NCBI RefSeq assembly: GCF_900104725.1
Contig: NZ_LT629758.1
Location: 682,001 to 746,000, forward strand
Direction: 5' to 3'
Source of the DNA: Actinoplanes derwentensis
GTDB taxonomy: Bacteria > Actinomycetota > Actinomycetes > Mycobacteriales > Micromonosporaceae
DNA: 64,000 nt
In this document: positions 1 to 8,898 of the stretch, in pieces
Layout: the number at the start of each line of letters is the position of its first letter
Position numbering within the stretch: the stretch's first letter is position 1
Notes under the pieces: model-generated
What the model was told of the DNA's origin: nothing
Seen by the model: only the letters and a program-made list of their open reading frames with translations
Database searches by the model: none
Position numbers and translations under genes: made by a program

Positions 1-469
1 CGGCCGCCACGATGCCGATGCCGGCGCCGATACCGAAGATGGCCGAGACCAGGCCGACCGTGGTGGCGACCCGCTCGCGGGGCAGCTCGTCGCGGATCAT
101 GCCGATCGACAGCGGCATCATCGCGCCGCCGGCGCCCTGCAGGATCCGGCCGATGATCAGCACCGGGAGGCTGGTGGCCAGCGCCGAGACGATCGCGCCG
201 ACGGCCAGGATCGACAGCACGATGATCAGGATCTTGCGCTTGCCGACCATGTCGCCGAGGCGGCCGAGGATCGGCGTCATGACCGAGGCCGACAGCAGGT
301 AGGCGGTGACGATCCAGCTGACGTCGCTGGTCGACACGTTCAGTTCGCGCCCGATCGTGGAGAGTGCGGGCGAGACCAGCGACTGGAGCACCGCGAACGC
401 CAGGCCGCCCAGTGCCAGGTAGAGCACCAGCAGGCTGCCGCCCCGGGTCTTTTCATTGGTAGCGGTCAT
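1..469 (-). CDS. MFS drug-efflux transporter, N-terminal part (runs off window)
   Basis: Translating the minus strand from ATG at 469 gives an MFS protein starting MTATNEKTRGGSLLVLYLAL. It has alternating hydrophobic segments, the loop motif GRLGDMVGKRK between TM2 and TM3 (MFS motif A), and a TM4-like GRILQGAGGA segment. This is the DHA2-type (14-TM) multidrug exporter signature. Only about 156 residues lie in the window; the rest is beyond base 1. A GAGGA ribosome site precedes the ATG. The gene is divergent from the TetR gene at 608 and both share a promoter region with a clear operator, so it is probably TetR-repressed and exports a toxic compound across the cytoplasmic membrane. The substrate cannot be told from sequence. 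Confidence 0.9.
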   Translation of the reverse strand, partial: MTATNEKTRGGSLLVLYLALGGLAFAVLQSLVSPALSTIGRELNVSTSDVSWIVTAYLLSASVMTPILGRLGDMVGKRKILIIVLSILAVGAIVSALATSLPVLIIGRILQGAGGAMMPLSIGMIRDELPRERVATTVGLVSAIFGIGAGIGIVAA

Positions 470-488
470 GTCGTCCTCGACCCTAGAA

Positions 489-545
489 GTAAACGATTGC
501 TGACTTATTATGGTCCTCGGGCTCGGCAAGTAAACGGTTGTTTAC
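489..545. promoter_or_regulatory. Tandem TetR operators between divergent MFS and TetR genes
   Basis: A perfect inverted repeat GTAAAC-GGTT-GTTTAC lies at 530-545. A second, degenerate copy, GTAAAC-GATT-GCTGAC, lies at 489-504 with the same arm and spacer lengths. The copies are 41 bp apart, and a TATTAT -10-like box (506-511) lies between them. TetR proteins encoded divergently from exporters normally bind such palindromes; binding by this TetR is an inference. Confidence 0.8.
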
Positions 546-607
546 GTCACACCGGATCGGGTGACTCGGTCGCTACCGTGGATCACCGCGTACGAGAGGA
601 TGGCCCG

Positions 608-1207
608 GTGAGCAACGACCCGCCCGTGAAGCGCCGCCGAGACGCCGCGCAGACCCGTCAAGACCTGATCGACGTCGCCCGGCACCGGTTCGCCCACGAC
701 GGCTACGCGGCCACCACCGTGCGCGACATCGCCGACCAGGCCGGTGTCAACGTGGCCCTGATCAGCCGCTATTTCGCCTCCAAGGAGGGGCTGTTCGAGG
801 CCTGTCTGACCAGCGCCGTCACCGACGTGCGTAAGAACGCCGAGGATCAGGCGGCCGGTGCGGAGGGCTTCGCGGCACGACTGGCGGGCCATCTCACCGA
901 CCCGGCCGGCGACGACCGGCTGCGCACCGGCCTGCTCCTGCTGATCCGCACCTCCGGGGACGAGCGGGTCGAGGAGTTGCGCAGTTCCTTTCTGCGGATG
1001 GTGAGCGAGAAACTGCTGGCCGGCGCGGGACATCCGATCACCGATGAGGTCGGCGTGCTGCGCGCTCAGATGTTGCTCGCGGCGATCCTCGGCCTCGTCC
1101 TGCTGCGCTCCACCACCGGGATGAAGCCGCTGAACTCGGCCTCCGCCGACGAGCTGCAGGGACCGATCGCCGACCTGGTGGCCGCGTTGCTGAACCCGCG
1201 CGTATGA
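608..1207 (+). CDS. TetR/AcrR family repressor of the divergent MFS gene
   Basis: A 199-residue protein with an N-terminal TetR helix-turn-helix: residues about 15-60 include TVRDIADQAGVNVALISRYF followed by KEGLFEA. The C-terminal two thirds is the helical ligand-binding domain. I start at GTG 608, preceded by GAGAGGA at about 594-600, rather than at an upstream in-frame ATG at 497, because the upstream extension would run through the operator and is not TetR-like. It is divergent from the exporter at 1-469, so it most likely represses that gene and itself through the palindromes at 489-545, with release by the exported drug. Confidence 0.9.
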   Translation: MSNDPPVKRRRDAAQTRQDLIDVARHRFAHDGYAATTVRDIADQAGVNVALISRYFASKEGLFEACLTSAVTDVRKNAEDQAAGAEGFAARLAGHLTDPAGDDRLRTGLLLLIRTSGDERVEELRSSFLRMVSEKLLAGAGHPITDEVGVLRAQMLLAAILGLVLLRSTTGMKPLNSASADELQGPIADLVAALLNPRV

Positions 1208-1252
1208 CCGAAATGGTATGACCCTCGCGGGACCCGGTGGCCCACACTGAAA

Positions 1253-1266
1253 CCTGTCTATACAGG
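1253..1266 (+). promoter_or_regulatory. Dyad overlapping a -10 box upstream of the secreted nuclease
   Basis: The sequence CCTGT-CTAT-ACAGG is a perfect 5-bp inverted repeat that contains a CTATAC -10-like hexamer, 21 bp upstream of the ATG at 1287. A repressor bound here would block transcription. No regulator is assigned. Confidence 0.4.
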
Positions 1267-1286
1267 CAGGCGAACGGAGCCCCCCC

Positions 1287-2483
1287 ATGCCCGGTCCCAC
1301 CCGACGTCATCGGCGAATCGTCGCCTTGACCATACCCCCGCTTGTCGGCCTGCTGGCCGGATTCATCGCCGTCCTCACCACGCCGACGGCGGCCTCGGCG
1401 GCATCCCTCACGGTCGCGCAGGCGATCAGTAATCAGACCGGTTCCAGCGGCACCGTCACCGGTTACATCGTCGGTGAGCCGACCGCCGCCAGCACCGTCA
1501 AGTTCAGCAGCTTCACCGGCGACACCGCCCTCGCCATCGCCGACAGCGCGTCCACGACCGCCACCGGCAGCATGCTGTACGTCCAGATCACCAGCTCCTA
1601 CCGATCGTCGTTCGGGCTGCTCACCAACCCGTCGCTGATCGGCAAACAGCTGACCGTGACCGGGACGCTCACGCCGTACTTCACGCCGCACGCGGGCCTC
1701 AAGTCGCCGACCGCCATGACTCTCGGGGCCGGATCGACCACCAGCCCCACCGCGACGTCCACGGCCACCGCGACCCCGACCGCGTCCAGCACCACGGACA
1801 CGTACTACGCCAACGCGATCGGCAAGACCGGCTCCAGCCTGAAGTCGTCGCTGCACACCATCATCTCCACCGGCGTGACCAAGCTGTCGTACGACGGTGT
1901 ATGGGAAGCCCTCAAGGTCACCGACCAGGACCCGTCGAACTCGTCGAACGTGCGGCTGTTCTACTCCAACATCAGCCGCTCCAAGACCCTCAACGGCGGC
2001 GACAGCGGCGACTGGAACCGGGAACACGTGTGGGCGCAGTCGCACGGCGACTTCGGCACCACCGCCGGCCCCGGCACCGACCTGCACCACCTGCGTCCCG
2101 AAGACGTCGCGGTCAACGCCCTGCGCGGCAACCTCGACTTCGACAACGGCGGCAGCGCGGCCTCCGGCGCCTCCGGCAACTACTACGACTCCGACTCGTG
2201 GGAACCCCGCACGGCGGTCAAGGGCGACGTCGCCCGGATGCTGTTCTACATGGCGGTCCGCTACTCCGGTGACGACGCGTTCGCCGACCTCGAGGTCAAC
2301 AACGTGACCGGCAACGGCAGCGTCCCCTACATGGGCAAGCTGTCCACCCTGATCGCCTGGCACAACGCCGACCCGCCGGACACCGCCGAGAAGGCCCGTA
2401 ACCAGACGATCTACGCCAGCTACCAGAAGAACCGCAACCCGTTCATCGACCACCCCGAGTGGGTCGCCTCAGTCTTCGGCTGA
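1287..2483 (+). CDS. Secreted endonuclease I family nuclease with N-terminal OB-like domain
   Basis: A 398-residue secreted protein. Residues 1-38 form a signal peptide with an RRHRR start and a hydrophobic core ending TAASAA. Residues about 40-145 resemble the OB-fold domain (TVAQAI...GTVTGYIVGE) often fused to extracellular nucleases. A Ser/Thr-rich linker covers about 148-172. The C-terminal domain carries the endonuclease I (His-Me finger) hallmarks GDWNREHVWAQSHGDF and DLHHLRPED, where the His in EHVW acts as general base and nearby Asn/His residues bind metal. It should cleave DNA or RNA outside the cell, for scavenging nucleotides or degrading competitor DNA. GGAG precedes the ATG. A strong terminator follows at 2498, so it appears monocistronic. 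Confidence 0.88.
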   Translation: MPGPTRRHRRIVALTIPPLVGLLAGFIAVLTTPTAASAASLTVAQAISNQTGSSGTVTGYIVGEPTAASTVKFSSFTGDTALAIADSASTTATGSMLYVQITSSYRSSFGLLTNPSLIGKQLTVTGTLTPYFTPHAGLKSPTAMTLGAGSTTSPTATSTATATPTASSTTDTYYANAIGKTGSSLKSSLHTIISTGVTKLSYDGVWEALKVTDQDPSNSSNVRLFYSNISRSKTLNGGDSGDWNREHVWAQSHGDFGTTAGPGTDLHHLRPEDVAVNALRGNLDFDNGGSAASGASGNYYDSDSWEPRTAVKGDVARMLFYMAVRYSGDDAFADLEVNNVTGNGSVPYMGKLSTLIAWHNADPPDTAEKARNQTIYASYQKNRNPFIDHPEWVASVFG

Positions 2484-2497
2484 CCTCTCCCGGAACA

Positions 2498-2539
2498 CGC
2501 GGCCACCGCCTACCCCCCAAGGCGGTGGCCGCGCCTTTT
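2498..2539 (+). terminator. Rho-independent-type terminator after the nuclease
   Basis: A perfect 14-bp stem (2498-2511 pairs with 2520-2533; arm CGCGGCCACCGCCT) encloses an 8-nt loop and is followed by CCTTTT. It lies 15 bp after the nuclease stop and separates that gene from the iminopeptidase. Confidence 0.85.
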
Positions 2540-2586
2540 CCGGCCGACGGCAGGCCCGGAACGCAGGCACGGCCGGCGGCGCTGAC

Positions 2587-2592
2587 TAGGCT
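2587..2592 (+). promoter_or_regulatory. -10 box TAGGCT for a leaderless iminopeptidase mRNA
   Basis: TAGGCT ends 6 nt before GTG 2599 and there is no Shine-Dalgarno sequence. This is the spacing seen for leaderless transcripts in actinobacteria. Confidence 0.6.
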
Positions 2593-2598
2593 CGGGGC

Positions 2599-3534
2599 GT
2601 GGCTGATCGGGTGAACGACCGGGGGTTTCTCGACGTCGGGGATGGGCATCGGGTCTACTGGGAGGACTGGGGGAACCCGGCGGGGATTCCCGTCATCGTT
2701 CTGCACGGTGGGCCGGGGGCCGGTTTCAGCAACTCGCACAAGGCGCTGTTCGACCCGGAGCGGCATCATGTGGTCTTCCACGATCAGCGTGGGTGCGGGC
2801 GGAGCACCCCCTTCGGCGAGCTTCGGCACAACACCACCGCGGACCTGATCGGGGACGTCGAGGCGCTGCGGCGGCACTTCGGCTGGGCGGACGCCCACGT
2901 GGCCGGTGGTTCGTGGGGGTCGACGCTGGGGCTGCTGTACGCGCTGGCGCATCCCGGGCGGGTGCGCAGTCTGCTGCTCTGGAGCATCTATCTCGCGCGG
3001 AAGTTCGACGACTACTGGGTGATGGACGGGCCGCCGCGGTTCTTTCTGCCGGCCGAATGGGAGCGGTTCATCAGTCTGGTGCCCGAGCGGCACCGGGGCG
3101 ATTCGGCGGCGATCATGAGGTATTACGCCGACCGGATCAACGACGAGGACCAGACGATCGCCCGGCGGTACGCGATGGAGTGGACGCTCTGGGAGGCGGC
3201 CCTGACGTCGCTGATCTACGACCCGGCCCGCAACGAGCGGCAGGCTTCGGCCGATCCGGGCGTCGTCGCCGTCGCGCGTATCGAGGCGCACTACTTCACG
3301 CAGGGCTGTTTCCTTCCGGAGAACCACCTCCTCGCCGAGGTGCACGCCCTGTCGAAGCTGCCCTGCACCGTGGTACAGGGCAGATTCGACATGTGCACGC
3401 CGCCGGTGGCCGCGCACGAGCTGGCCCGGGCGTACGGCGCCGGGCTGGATCTTCAATGGGTCAACGCCGGTCATCTGCGCACCGACCCGGAGATGTTCTC
3501 CGCGCTCCGCCGGGCCGTGCACGCGCTCCGCTGA
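2599..3534 (+). CDS. pip: Proline iminopeptidase (alpha/beta hydrolase, S33)
   Basis: A 311-residue cytoplasmic enzyme that removes N-terminal proline from peptides. Motifs in order: the oxyanion-hole loop HGGPGAG (residues about 36-42), the DQRGCGRS motif typical of prolyl iminopeptidases (about 59-66), the nucleophile elbow GGSWGS (about 103-108), Asp in GRFDMCTPP and His in NAGHL near the C terminus. Length matches the family. The GTG start sits 6 nt after a TAGGCT -10 box, suggesting a leaderless mRNA. The last 74 bp overlap, tail to tail, the 3' end of the histidine kinase gene on the other strand. Confidence 0.93.
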   Translation: MADRVNDRGFLDVGDGHRVYWEDWGNPAGIPVIVLHGGPGAGFSNSHKALFDPERHHVVFHDQRGCGRSTPFGELRHNTTADLIGDVEALRRHFGWADAHVAGGSWGSTLGLLYALAHPGRVRSLLLWSIYLARKFDDYWVMDGPPRFFLPAEWERFISLVPERHRGDSAAIMRYYADRINDEDQTIARRYAMEWTLWEAALTSLIYDPARNERQASADPGVVAVARIEAHYFTQGCFLPENHLLAEVHALSKLPCTVVQGRFDMCTPPVAAHELARAYGAGLDLQWVNAGHLRTDPEMFSALRRAVHALR

Positions 3535-5236
3535 TCCGCACGGCGAAGGTGCTGCCCACGCCCGGTTCGCTGGTGACGGTGACGTCGCCGTCGTGGGCCT
3601 GGGCCAGCCGGCGGGCGATCGACAGGCCGAGGCCGCTGCCGCCGGTGGCGCGGGCACGGGCCCGGTCGGCACGCCAGAACCGGTCGAAGACGTGCGACAG
3701 GTCAGCCGCGGCGATGCCCTCGCCGGTGTCCGTGACGGTGACCACCAGATCGCCGCCGGTCACACCGGCACGCACGTCGACCCGGCCGCCGTCCGGGGTG
3801 TGCCGGAGCGCGTTGGTCAGCAGGTTGCCGATGATCTGCCGGAACCGGACCGGGTCGACGCCGGCCACCGGGTCGCCGTCGACGGTCAGGGTGACGGGTA
3901 CGCCGGGCCGGCGATGGGCGTCACACACCTGCGCGAGGAGATCGCCGACGGCGTGCCCGGCCCGGTTCAGGGTCAGGGTGCCGTTGTCGGCGTCGGCCAG
4001 ATCGGACAGGTCGTCGACGATGTGCTGGAGCAGCCCGGCCTCCTCCAGCAACAGGCGGAGCAGGTCCTGGTCCAGGTCGGCGAGGCCGTCCTGCCCGGCG
4101 GTCAGCCAGTTGCGGATGTTGGTGAGCGGGCTGCGCAGTTCGTGGGCGATGTCGTCGACCATGGTGCGCCGCAGGCGTTCGCTGTGTTCGCTGCGGGCGG
4201 CCAGATCGTTGAAGGCGCCGGCGAGGCGGCCGATCTCGTCGTTGCCGGTGATCGCCACCGGGACCGGGCGGTCGGTCGAGCCGTCGGCGGCCGCGGTCAG
4301 CGTGCGCAGCGGCCGGATCAGGCGCATCCCGACCAGCAGGGTCGCGGCGATCGCGGTGCACAGCACGAACACGGTGACTCCGGCGATCCGCGCGGTGCTG
4401 CCGGGGGAGAGGTCGAACGGCGACACCGGTGGCCGGGCGGGGCTGCTGAGGTAGAGGCGGGCCGGTGCGGCGACGAACGGGCGCAGCTGTTCCCGCCGTC
4501 CCCAGTCCACACAGTTCTGCACGTCCCGGCTGTTGGCGATGCTCGTCGGGTCGCGGAAGTACCAGGTGAAGTCGGCGTCGTAGAACTGGATCTCCACCAG
4601 GTGCAGCGCTTTCAGGCATCCGTTGACCCGCTGGTGCAGTTGGTCCAGGGCGGCGCGTTCGGTGCGGGTCGGCACCTCCTCGCGGAACCGGCAGTCCCGT
4701 TGAGCCCGCACCTTCCCGACGGTCATCCGGACCTCCGAGCGCCCCGACGGTCTGCGCTCCAGCGTCGCGCCGATGCCCTGAGCCCGCAGACAGGCCAGGC
4801 GGTTCTCGGCGAGGGCGCGCTGCGCGGCACGTTCCTTCTCGGAAAGCCGGTACGGGCCGACCGCGCGCGGATCGATCGGGTCGCCGATCGGGTCCAGCAC
4901 CGCGTCCGGCCGGTCGGGCAGCGGGGTGCCCGGATGGCTGGCGGCGATCAGCGTGCCGTCCCCGGTGGTGAGGGTGATCCGCCGGCCGGTACCGGCGGCC
5001 AGGTCGCGCAGCACCGGTTCCACACCGGACCAGCCGGGGTGGGTGGCGGCGTGCCCGAGCAGGGTGTCATGGATCCGGAAGTCACCGGCGAGGGTCTGAC
5101 CGTGTTCCTGCCGCACGGCACGGGTGGCGGTCTTCGCGGCCAGCCACGCCGCCGCGCCGACGGCCAGGACCACGATCAAGATCGAGGTGCCGAGCAGCCG
5201 TACGATCAGACTGCGGTGCGCCGGGACACGGCTCAT
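3461..5236 (-). CDS. Sensor histidine kinase of a two-component system
   Basis: A 591-residue membrane kinase. TM1 is at about 10-33, followed by a large extracellular sensor domain (about 37-283) containing four cysteines (149, 182, 207, 242) that could form disulphides. TM2 is at about 284-304 and a HAMP linker at about 305-355. The H-box DDIAHELRSPLTN places the phosphorylated His at 365. The N-box NLLTNALRHT (471-480) and glycine boxes DTGEGIA and GGSGLGLSIA complete the ATPase domain. It overlaps the upstream response regulator by 4 bp (ATGA), so the two are co-translated. The pair is divergent from an efflux-type ABC operon at 6012, which it probably controls in response to an envelope-acting compound. 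The signal is unknown. Confidence 0.93.
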   Translation of the reverse strand: MSRVPAHRSLIVRLLGTSILIVVLAVGAAAWLAAKTATRAVRQEHGQTLAGDFRIHDTLLGHAATHPGWSGVEPVLRDLAAGTGRRITLTTGDGTLIAASHPGTPLPDRPDAVLDPIGDPIDPRAVGPYRLSEKERAAQRALAENRLACLRAQGIGATLERRPSGRSEVRMTVGKVRAQRDCRFREEVPTRTERAALDQLHQRVNGCLKALHLVEIQFYDADFTWYFRDPTSIANSRDVQNCVDWGRREQLRPFVAAPARLYLSSPARPPVSPFDLSPGSTARIAGVTVFVLCTAIAATLLVGMRLIRPLRTLTAAADGSTDRPVPVAITGNDEIGRLAGAFNDLAARSEHSERLRRTMVDDIAHELRSPLTNIRNWLTAGQDGLADLDQDLLRLLLEEAGLLQHIVDDLSDLADADNGTLTLNRAGHAVGDLLAQVCDAHRRPGVPVTLTVDGDPVAGVDPVRFRQIIGNLLTNALRHTPDGGRVDVRAGVTGGDLVVTVTDTGEGIAAADLSHVFDRFWRADRARARATGGSGLGLSIARRLAQAHDGDVTVTSEPGVGSTFAVRISGARARPGGARRTSPGRCADDRR

Positions 5237-5910
5237 CCGAGCGCGCCGTCTACCAGCTTGTACCCGACCCCGTGCACCGTCACCAGGAAGCCCGGGTCCA
5301 GCTTGCGCCGCAGGTTGCTCACGTGCATGTCGATGCCCCGGTCGGTGGCGTTGCGGTCCAGCCCGCTGATGCGCTCGACGAGCTGACGGCGGCTGAACAC
5401 CCGGCCCGGTTCGGCGGCGAGCACGGCCAGGATCGCGAACTCGCCCCGCGTACAGGAAATCGTGGTGTCGTTGATCTTGACGGTGTGACCGGCGGTGTCG
5501 ACGGTGAGCGCACCCACCCGCAGCCCGGTCTCGGCGGGCGGCCTGGCCGCGGCCCGGCGCAGCAGCGATCGCACCCGGGCGACCAGTTCACGCGGATCGT
5601 AGGGTTTGGTCAGGTAGTCGTCCGCGCCCAGCTCCAGCCCCTGCACCCGGTCGTCGGCACTCGACCGGGCGGTGAGCATCAGGATCGGCAGATCGTGATC
5701 GACCCGCAGCACCCGGCACACGTCCCGGCCGTCGATCTCCGGCATCAGCACGTCGAGGACCAGCAGGTCCGGCATCCGCTGCCGGACCGCGGTGATCGCG
5801 GCCCGGCCGTCGGTGACCACCACCGGATCCCAGCCGGCCGCCTGCAGATAACGACGGACGATCTCGGCCTGCCGGGGATCGTCCTCGGCGATCAGGATTC
5901 GCTCGGGCAC
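5233..5910 (-). CDS. OmpR/PhoB-family response regulator
   Basis: A 225-residue DNA-binding regulator. The receiver domain (1-115) has acidic pocket residues EDD (9-11), the phospho-acceptor Asp53 in VLDVLMPE, Thr80 and Lys102 in LTKP. The C-terminal winged helix (about 130-222) ends with the recognition segment HVSNLRRKLD and the wing GVGYKL. It is partner of the downstream kinase (4-bp overlap). The GTG start lies 6 nt after a TACAGT -10 box (5917-5922, minus strand), so the transcript is probably leaderless. It is expected to activate the divergent adaptor/ABC operon starting at 6012. Confidence 0.94.
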   Translation of the reverse strand: MPERILIAEDDPRQAEIVRRYLQAAGWDPVVVTDGRAAITAVRQRMPDLLVLDVLMPEIDGRDVCRVLRVDHDLPILMLTARSSADDRVQGLELGADDYLTKPYDPRELVARVRSLLRRAAARPPAETGLRVGALTVDTAGHTVKINDTTISCTRGEFAILAVLAAEPGRVFSRRQLVERISGLDRNATDRGIDMHVSNLRRKLDPGFLVTVHGVGYKLVDGALG

Positions 5911-5916
5911 CGCACG

Positions 5917-5922
5917 ACTGTA
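5917..5922 (-). promoter_or_regulatory. -10 box TACAGT of the regulator/kinase operon
   Basis: TACAGT on the minus strand, 6 nt upstream of the GTG start at 5910, with no ribosome-binding site between them. This fits a leaderless promoter. It lies in the 101-bp region shared with the divergent operon at 6012. Confidence 0.55.
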
Positions 5923-6011
5923 GGTCGCCCGGTCACGCCGATCCCGGAATCTGACAGTCCCTCGACAATTCGCTGACCGGTCGGCGACGATCCGTCGGCA
6001 GGGTAGGGCTC

Positions 6012-7034
6012 ATGGGACGACAGTGGATACTCGTCGCCGCGATGACGCTGGCGCTGGCCGGCTGTTCCGCGTCCGACGGCACACCGGTGCAGGTCACGCC
6101 CTCGGTGGCGACAGCGGAGGTCGAACGCACCGACCTGTCGACCGCCCGGATCATGCCGGGCACGCTCGGGTACGGCATGTCCCGGACCATCCGGGCCTCC
6201 GCCGGGACGGTGACGTGGCTGCCGAAGACCGGGGCGACGATGCGCCGCGGCCAGCCGTTGTACCGCAACGACGACAAACCGGTACTCGTCATGTACGGCA
6301 CGACACCGTTGTTCCGCCCGATCGAAGGTGCCGGCCTGACCGGCCGTGACGTCCGGGTGGTCGTGGACAACCTGCGCGCTCTCGGCTATCAGGTGGGTGA
6401 TCAGCCGGGCCGGATCCGGCCCGGCGACGCGGTCCTGACCACAGCGGTGGTCGAGGCGGTCAAACGGTGGCAGCTCGACACCGGCTGCCCGGTGACCGGC
6501 GTGGTCACCCCGGCCGACGTGGTGGTGCTGCCCGGGGCGGTCCGGGTCGGCCAGGTCACCGCCCAGCTCGGCGAACCGGCGGCGGACGGCGTCCTGATCG
6601 TCACCGGCCGGCGCAAGGCGATCACTGTTCCGGTCCGGGCCGACGACCTGGGTTCGATCAAGGCGGGAGCCGCGGTACAGGTGGAACTGCCCAGCGGCGG
6701 CACCGTGCCCGGCACGGTCAGCGGCGTCGACCGGGACGTCACCGCACCGGAGGGCGAGGTGCCCGCCGTCGACGTGACCGTGACCATCAAGAACACCAAG
6801 GCGGTCCGGGCCCTGGACTCGGCCCCGGTGCAGGTGTCGTTCACCGGCGAGGTCCGGGCGGGTGTGCTCGCGGTTCCGGTCGCGGCACTGCTCGCGCTGC
6901 GGGAGGGCGGTCACGCCGTACAGATCGCCGGTGGGCCGCTGGTCGCGGTGGAGACCGGCATGTTCGCCATGGGCCTGGTCGAGATCAGCGGCGACGGCCT
7001 GACCGAGGGCGTCCGGGTGGTGACCGCGTCATGA
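6012..7034 (+). CDS. Efflux adaptor-like lipoprotein with peptidoglycan-binding domain
   Basis: A 340-residue lipoprotein: signal peptide with lipobox LALAGC (Cys18). A biotinyl/barrel-type region near [20 protein letters not shown] matches membrane-fusion adaptors. A central peptidoglycan-binding-1-like helical unit follows (DNLRALGYQ ... AVKRWQ ... TGVVTP, about 117-170). The C-terminal beta-rich part ([21 protein letters not shown]) resembles HlyD/MacA adaptor barrels. Known actinobacterial relatives sit with MacB-like ABC transporters and act outside the membrane. The start codon of the next gene overlaps this stop (ATGA), so it heads a three-component transporter operon. Divergence from the two-component genes suggests regulation by them. 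Confidence 0.85.
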   Translation: MGRQWILVAAMTLALAGCSASDGTPVQVTPSVATAEVERTDLSTARIMPGTLGYGMSRTIRASAGTVTWLPKTGATMRRGQPLYRNDDKPVLVMYGTTPLFRPIEGAGLTGRDVRVVVDNLRALGYQVGDQPGRIRPGDAVLTTAVVEAVKRWQLDTGCPVTGVVTPADVVVLPGAVRVGQVTAQLGEPAADGVLIVTGRRKAITVPVRADDLGSIKAGAAVQVELPSGGTVPGTVSGVDRDVTAPEGEVPAVDVTVTIKNTKAVRALDSAPVQVSFTGEVRAGVLAVPVAALLALREGGHAVQIAGGPLVAVETGMFAMGLVEISGDGLTEGVRVVTAS

Positions 7035-7711
7035 CGGCTCCCGTTCTGGCCGTCCGAGAGGCGAGCATGGTGTACGGCGGAACCGTGACCGCCCTCGACC
7101 GGGTCACGCTGACCGTGCACGCCGGTGAACTGCTCGCCATCGTGGGCGCCTCCGGCTCCGGCAAGTCCACCCTGCTCAACCTGATGGGCACCCTGGACCG
7201 GCCGACCAGTGGCACAGTGATCGTGCGGGGCCACGACGTCCGTACCCTCTCCGATCGCGGGTTGTCCGCTCTTCGCGGGCGCAGCCTGGGCTTCGTCTTC
7301 CAGCAGTTCCACCTCACCGACGGTTTCACCGCGACCGAGAACGTGTCCACCGGCCTGCTCTACGCGGGAGTGCCCCGGCGCCGGCGGCGTGCCGTCGCCC
7401 GGGAGGCACTCGACCGGGTCGGCCTCGGTCACCGGCTGGAACACCGCCCGGATCAGCTGTCCGGCGGCGAACGGCAGCGGGTGGCGATCGCCCGCGCGCT
7501 GGCCACCGGCCCGGCCCTGGTGCTGGCCGACGAACCGACCGGGGCGCTGGACACCGTGACCGGCCGGACCGTGCTCGACCTGCTGATCCGGCTCAACACC
7601 GAAGGCACCACGATCGTGGTGATCACCCATGACCGGGACATCGCCGCGGCCCTGCCCCGGCGCGTCGAACTGCGTGACGGCCGGGTCGTCGCCGATGTGC
7701 GGCAGCCGTGA
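7031..7711 (+). CDS. ABC transporter ATP-binding protein (MacB/LolD type)
   Basis: A 226-residue ATPase with every motif: Walker [10 protein letters not shown] (about 38-46), Q-loop FVFQQFH, signature LSGGERQR, Walker [13 protein letters not shown], and switch His in [16 protein letters not shown] and the ENV segment are typical of the lipoprotein/macrolide (MacB, LolD) class. It starts in a 4-bp overlap with the adaptor gene and its last codons overlap the permease start (GTGA), so the three proteins are translationally coupled. It energises the permease encoded next. Confidence 0.95.
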   Translation: MTAPVLAVREASMVYGGTVTALDRVTLTVHAGELLAIVGASGSGKSTLLNLMGTLDRPTSGTVIVRGHDVRTLSDRGLSALRGRSLGFVFQQFHLTDGFTATENVSTGLLYAGVPRRRRRAVAREALDRVGLGHRLEHRPDQLSGGERQRVAIARALATGPALVLADEPTGALDTVTGRTVLDLLIRLNTEGTTIVVITHDRDIAAALPRRVELRDGRVVADVRQP

Positions 7712-8886
7712 AAGCCGTCCGGTTGTCGCTGCTCGACCTGCTCTCCCTCGGGCTGGTCGGCCTGCGGGTCCGCCGGGCGCGGGCCGTCCTGTCCGCCCTC
7801 GGCATCGCGATCGGCATCGCCACCACAGTCGTGGTGATGGGCATCCCCGCCTCCAGCGAACAGGCCCTGATGCGGGAACTGGAGCGGCTCGGCACCGACC
7901 TGTTGCAGGCCAGTTCGTTACCGGACCAGGACCCGCCGGTCGCCCTCGATTCGCACGCCGCCGAGATGGCCCGGCGGATCGGCCCGGTCACCGGTGCCGC
8001 CGCGATGGCCAACACCCGGGCCACCATCGCCCGCAACGAGCGGACCGACAACTCGGCGGCCACCACGGTACTCGCCACCCAGCCGGGCATTCTGGAGCTG
8101 CTCGGCGGCACGGTCCGGACCGGCCGCTGGTTCGACGTCACCACGGAGACCTTCCCCGCGGTGGTGCTCGGTGCCGAGGCCGCCGAACGCCTCGGCGTCG
8201 TCGACACCGCCGGCGGCCCGCAGATCTACATCGGCCGGCGTTGGTTCACCGTCACCGGAGTCCTCGCCCCGATCCCGCTGGCCCCCGAGATCGACCGCTC
8301 GGCCCTGGTCGGCTGGCCGGCCGCCGAACGGGAACTGGGTTTCGACGGGCTGCCGACCGTGCTGTACGTGCGCGGTCACGACGCGGCCGTCGAAACCGTC
8401 CGCGAGGTGCTGCCGGCCACCGTGCTGCCCAGCCGGCCCGGCATGGTCCGGGTCACCCGGCCGTCAGACGCGCTCGCCGCCAAACGCGCGTCCGAGAACA
8501 CCTTCAGCGCCCTGTTCCTCGGCATGGCCGGGGTGGCTCTGCTGGTCGGCGCCGTCGGCGTCGCCAACACCATGGTCATCTCGGTGCTGGAACGCCGCCG
8601 CGAGATCGGCCTGCGTCGGGCCCTCGGCGCCCACCGCGGTCAGATCCGCGCCCAGTTCCTCACCGAGTCCGCCGTCCTGTCGCTGTTCGGAGGACTCACC
8701 GGAACCCTGATCGGCGTGGCCGTGACGGTCGGTTACGCCCTGCACCAGAACTGGCCGCCGGTCATCCCACCGGCCGCTCTCGGCGCCGGCACCGGCGGTG
8801 CCCTGCTCATCGGCATGCTCGCCGGCGTCTACCCGTCGATGCGGGCCGCGCGCCTGACCCCCACCGAGGCTCTCGCCTCCTCCTGA
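7708..8886 (+). CDS. ABC transporter permease (FtsX/MacB fold)
   Basis: A 392-residue permease with the FtsX-like arrangement. TM1 is near residues 14-40 ([20 protein letters not shown]), followed by an extracellular MacB-type periplasmic core of about 210 residues. Three C-terminal TM helices surround the conserved cytoplasmic motif [20 protein letters not shown]. It is coupled to the ATPase by a GTGA overlap. With the adaptor lipoprotein it would form a mechanotransmission-type pump for an antimicrobial, lipoprotein or envelope precursor. The substrate cannot be named. Confidence 0.92.
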   Translation: MKAVRLSLLDLLSLGLVGLRVRRARAVLSALGIAIGIATTVVVMGIPASSEQALMRELERLGTDLLQASSLPDQDPPVALDSHAAEMARRIGPVTGAAAMANTRATIARNERTDNSAATTVLATQPGILELLGGTVRTGRWFDVTTETFPAVVLGAEAAERLGVVDTAGGPQIYIGRRWFTVTGVLAPIPLAPEIDRSALVGWPAAERELGFDGLPTVLYVRGHDAAVETVREVLPATVLPSRPGMVRVTRPSDALAAKRASENTFSALFLGMAGVALLVGAVGVANTMVISVLERRREIGLRRALGAHRGQIRAQFLTESAVLSLFGGLTGTLIGVAVTVGYALHQNWPPVIPPAALGAGTGGALLIGMLAGVYPSMRAARLTPTEALASS

Positions 8887-8898
8887 AAGGACCTTCCC

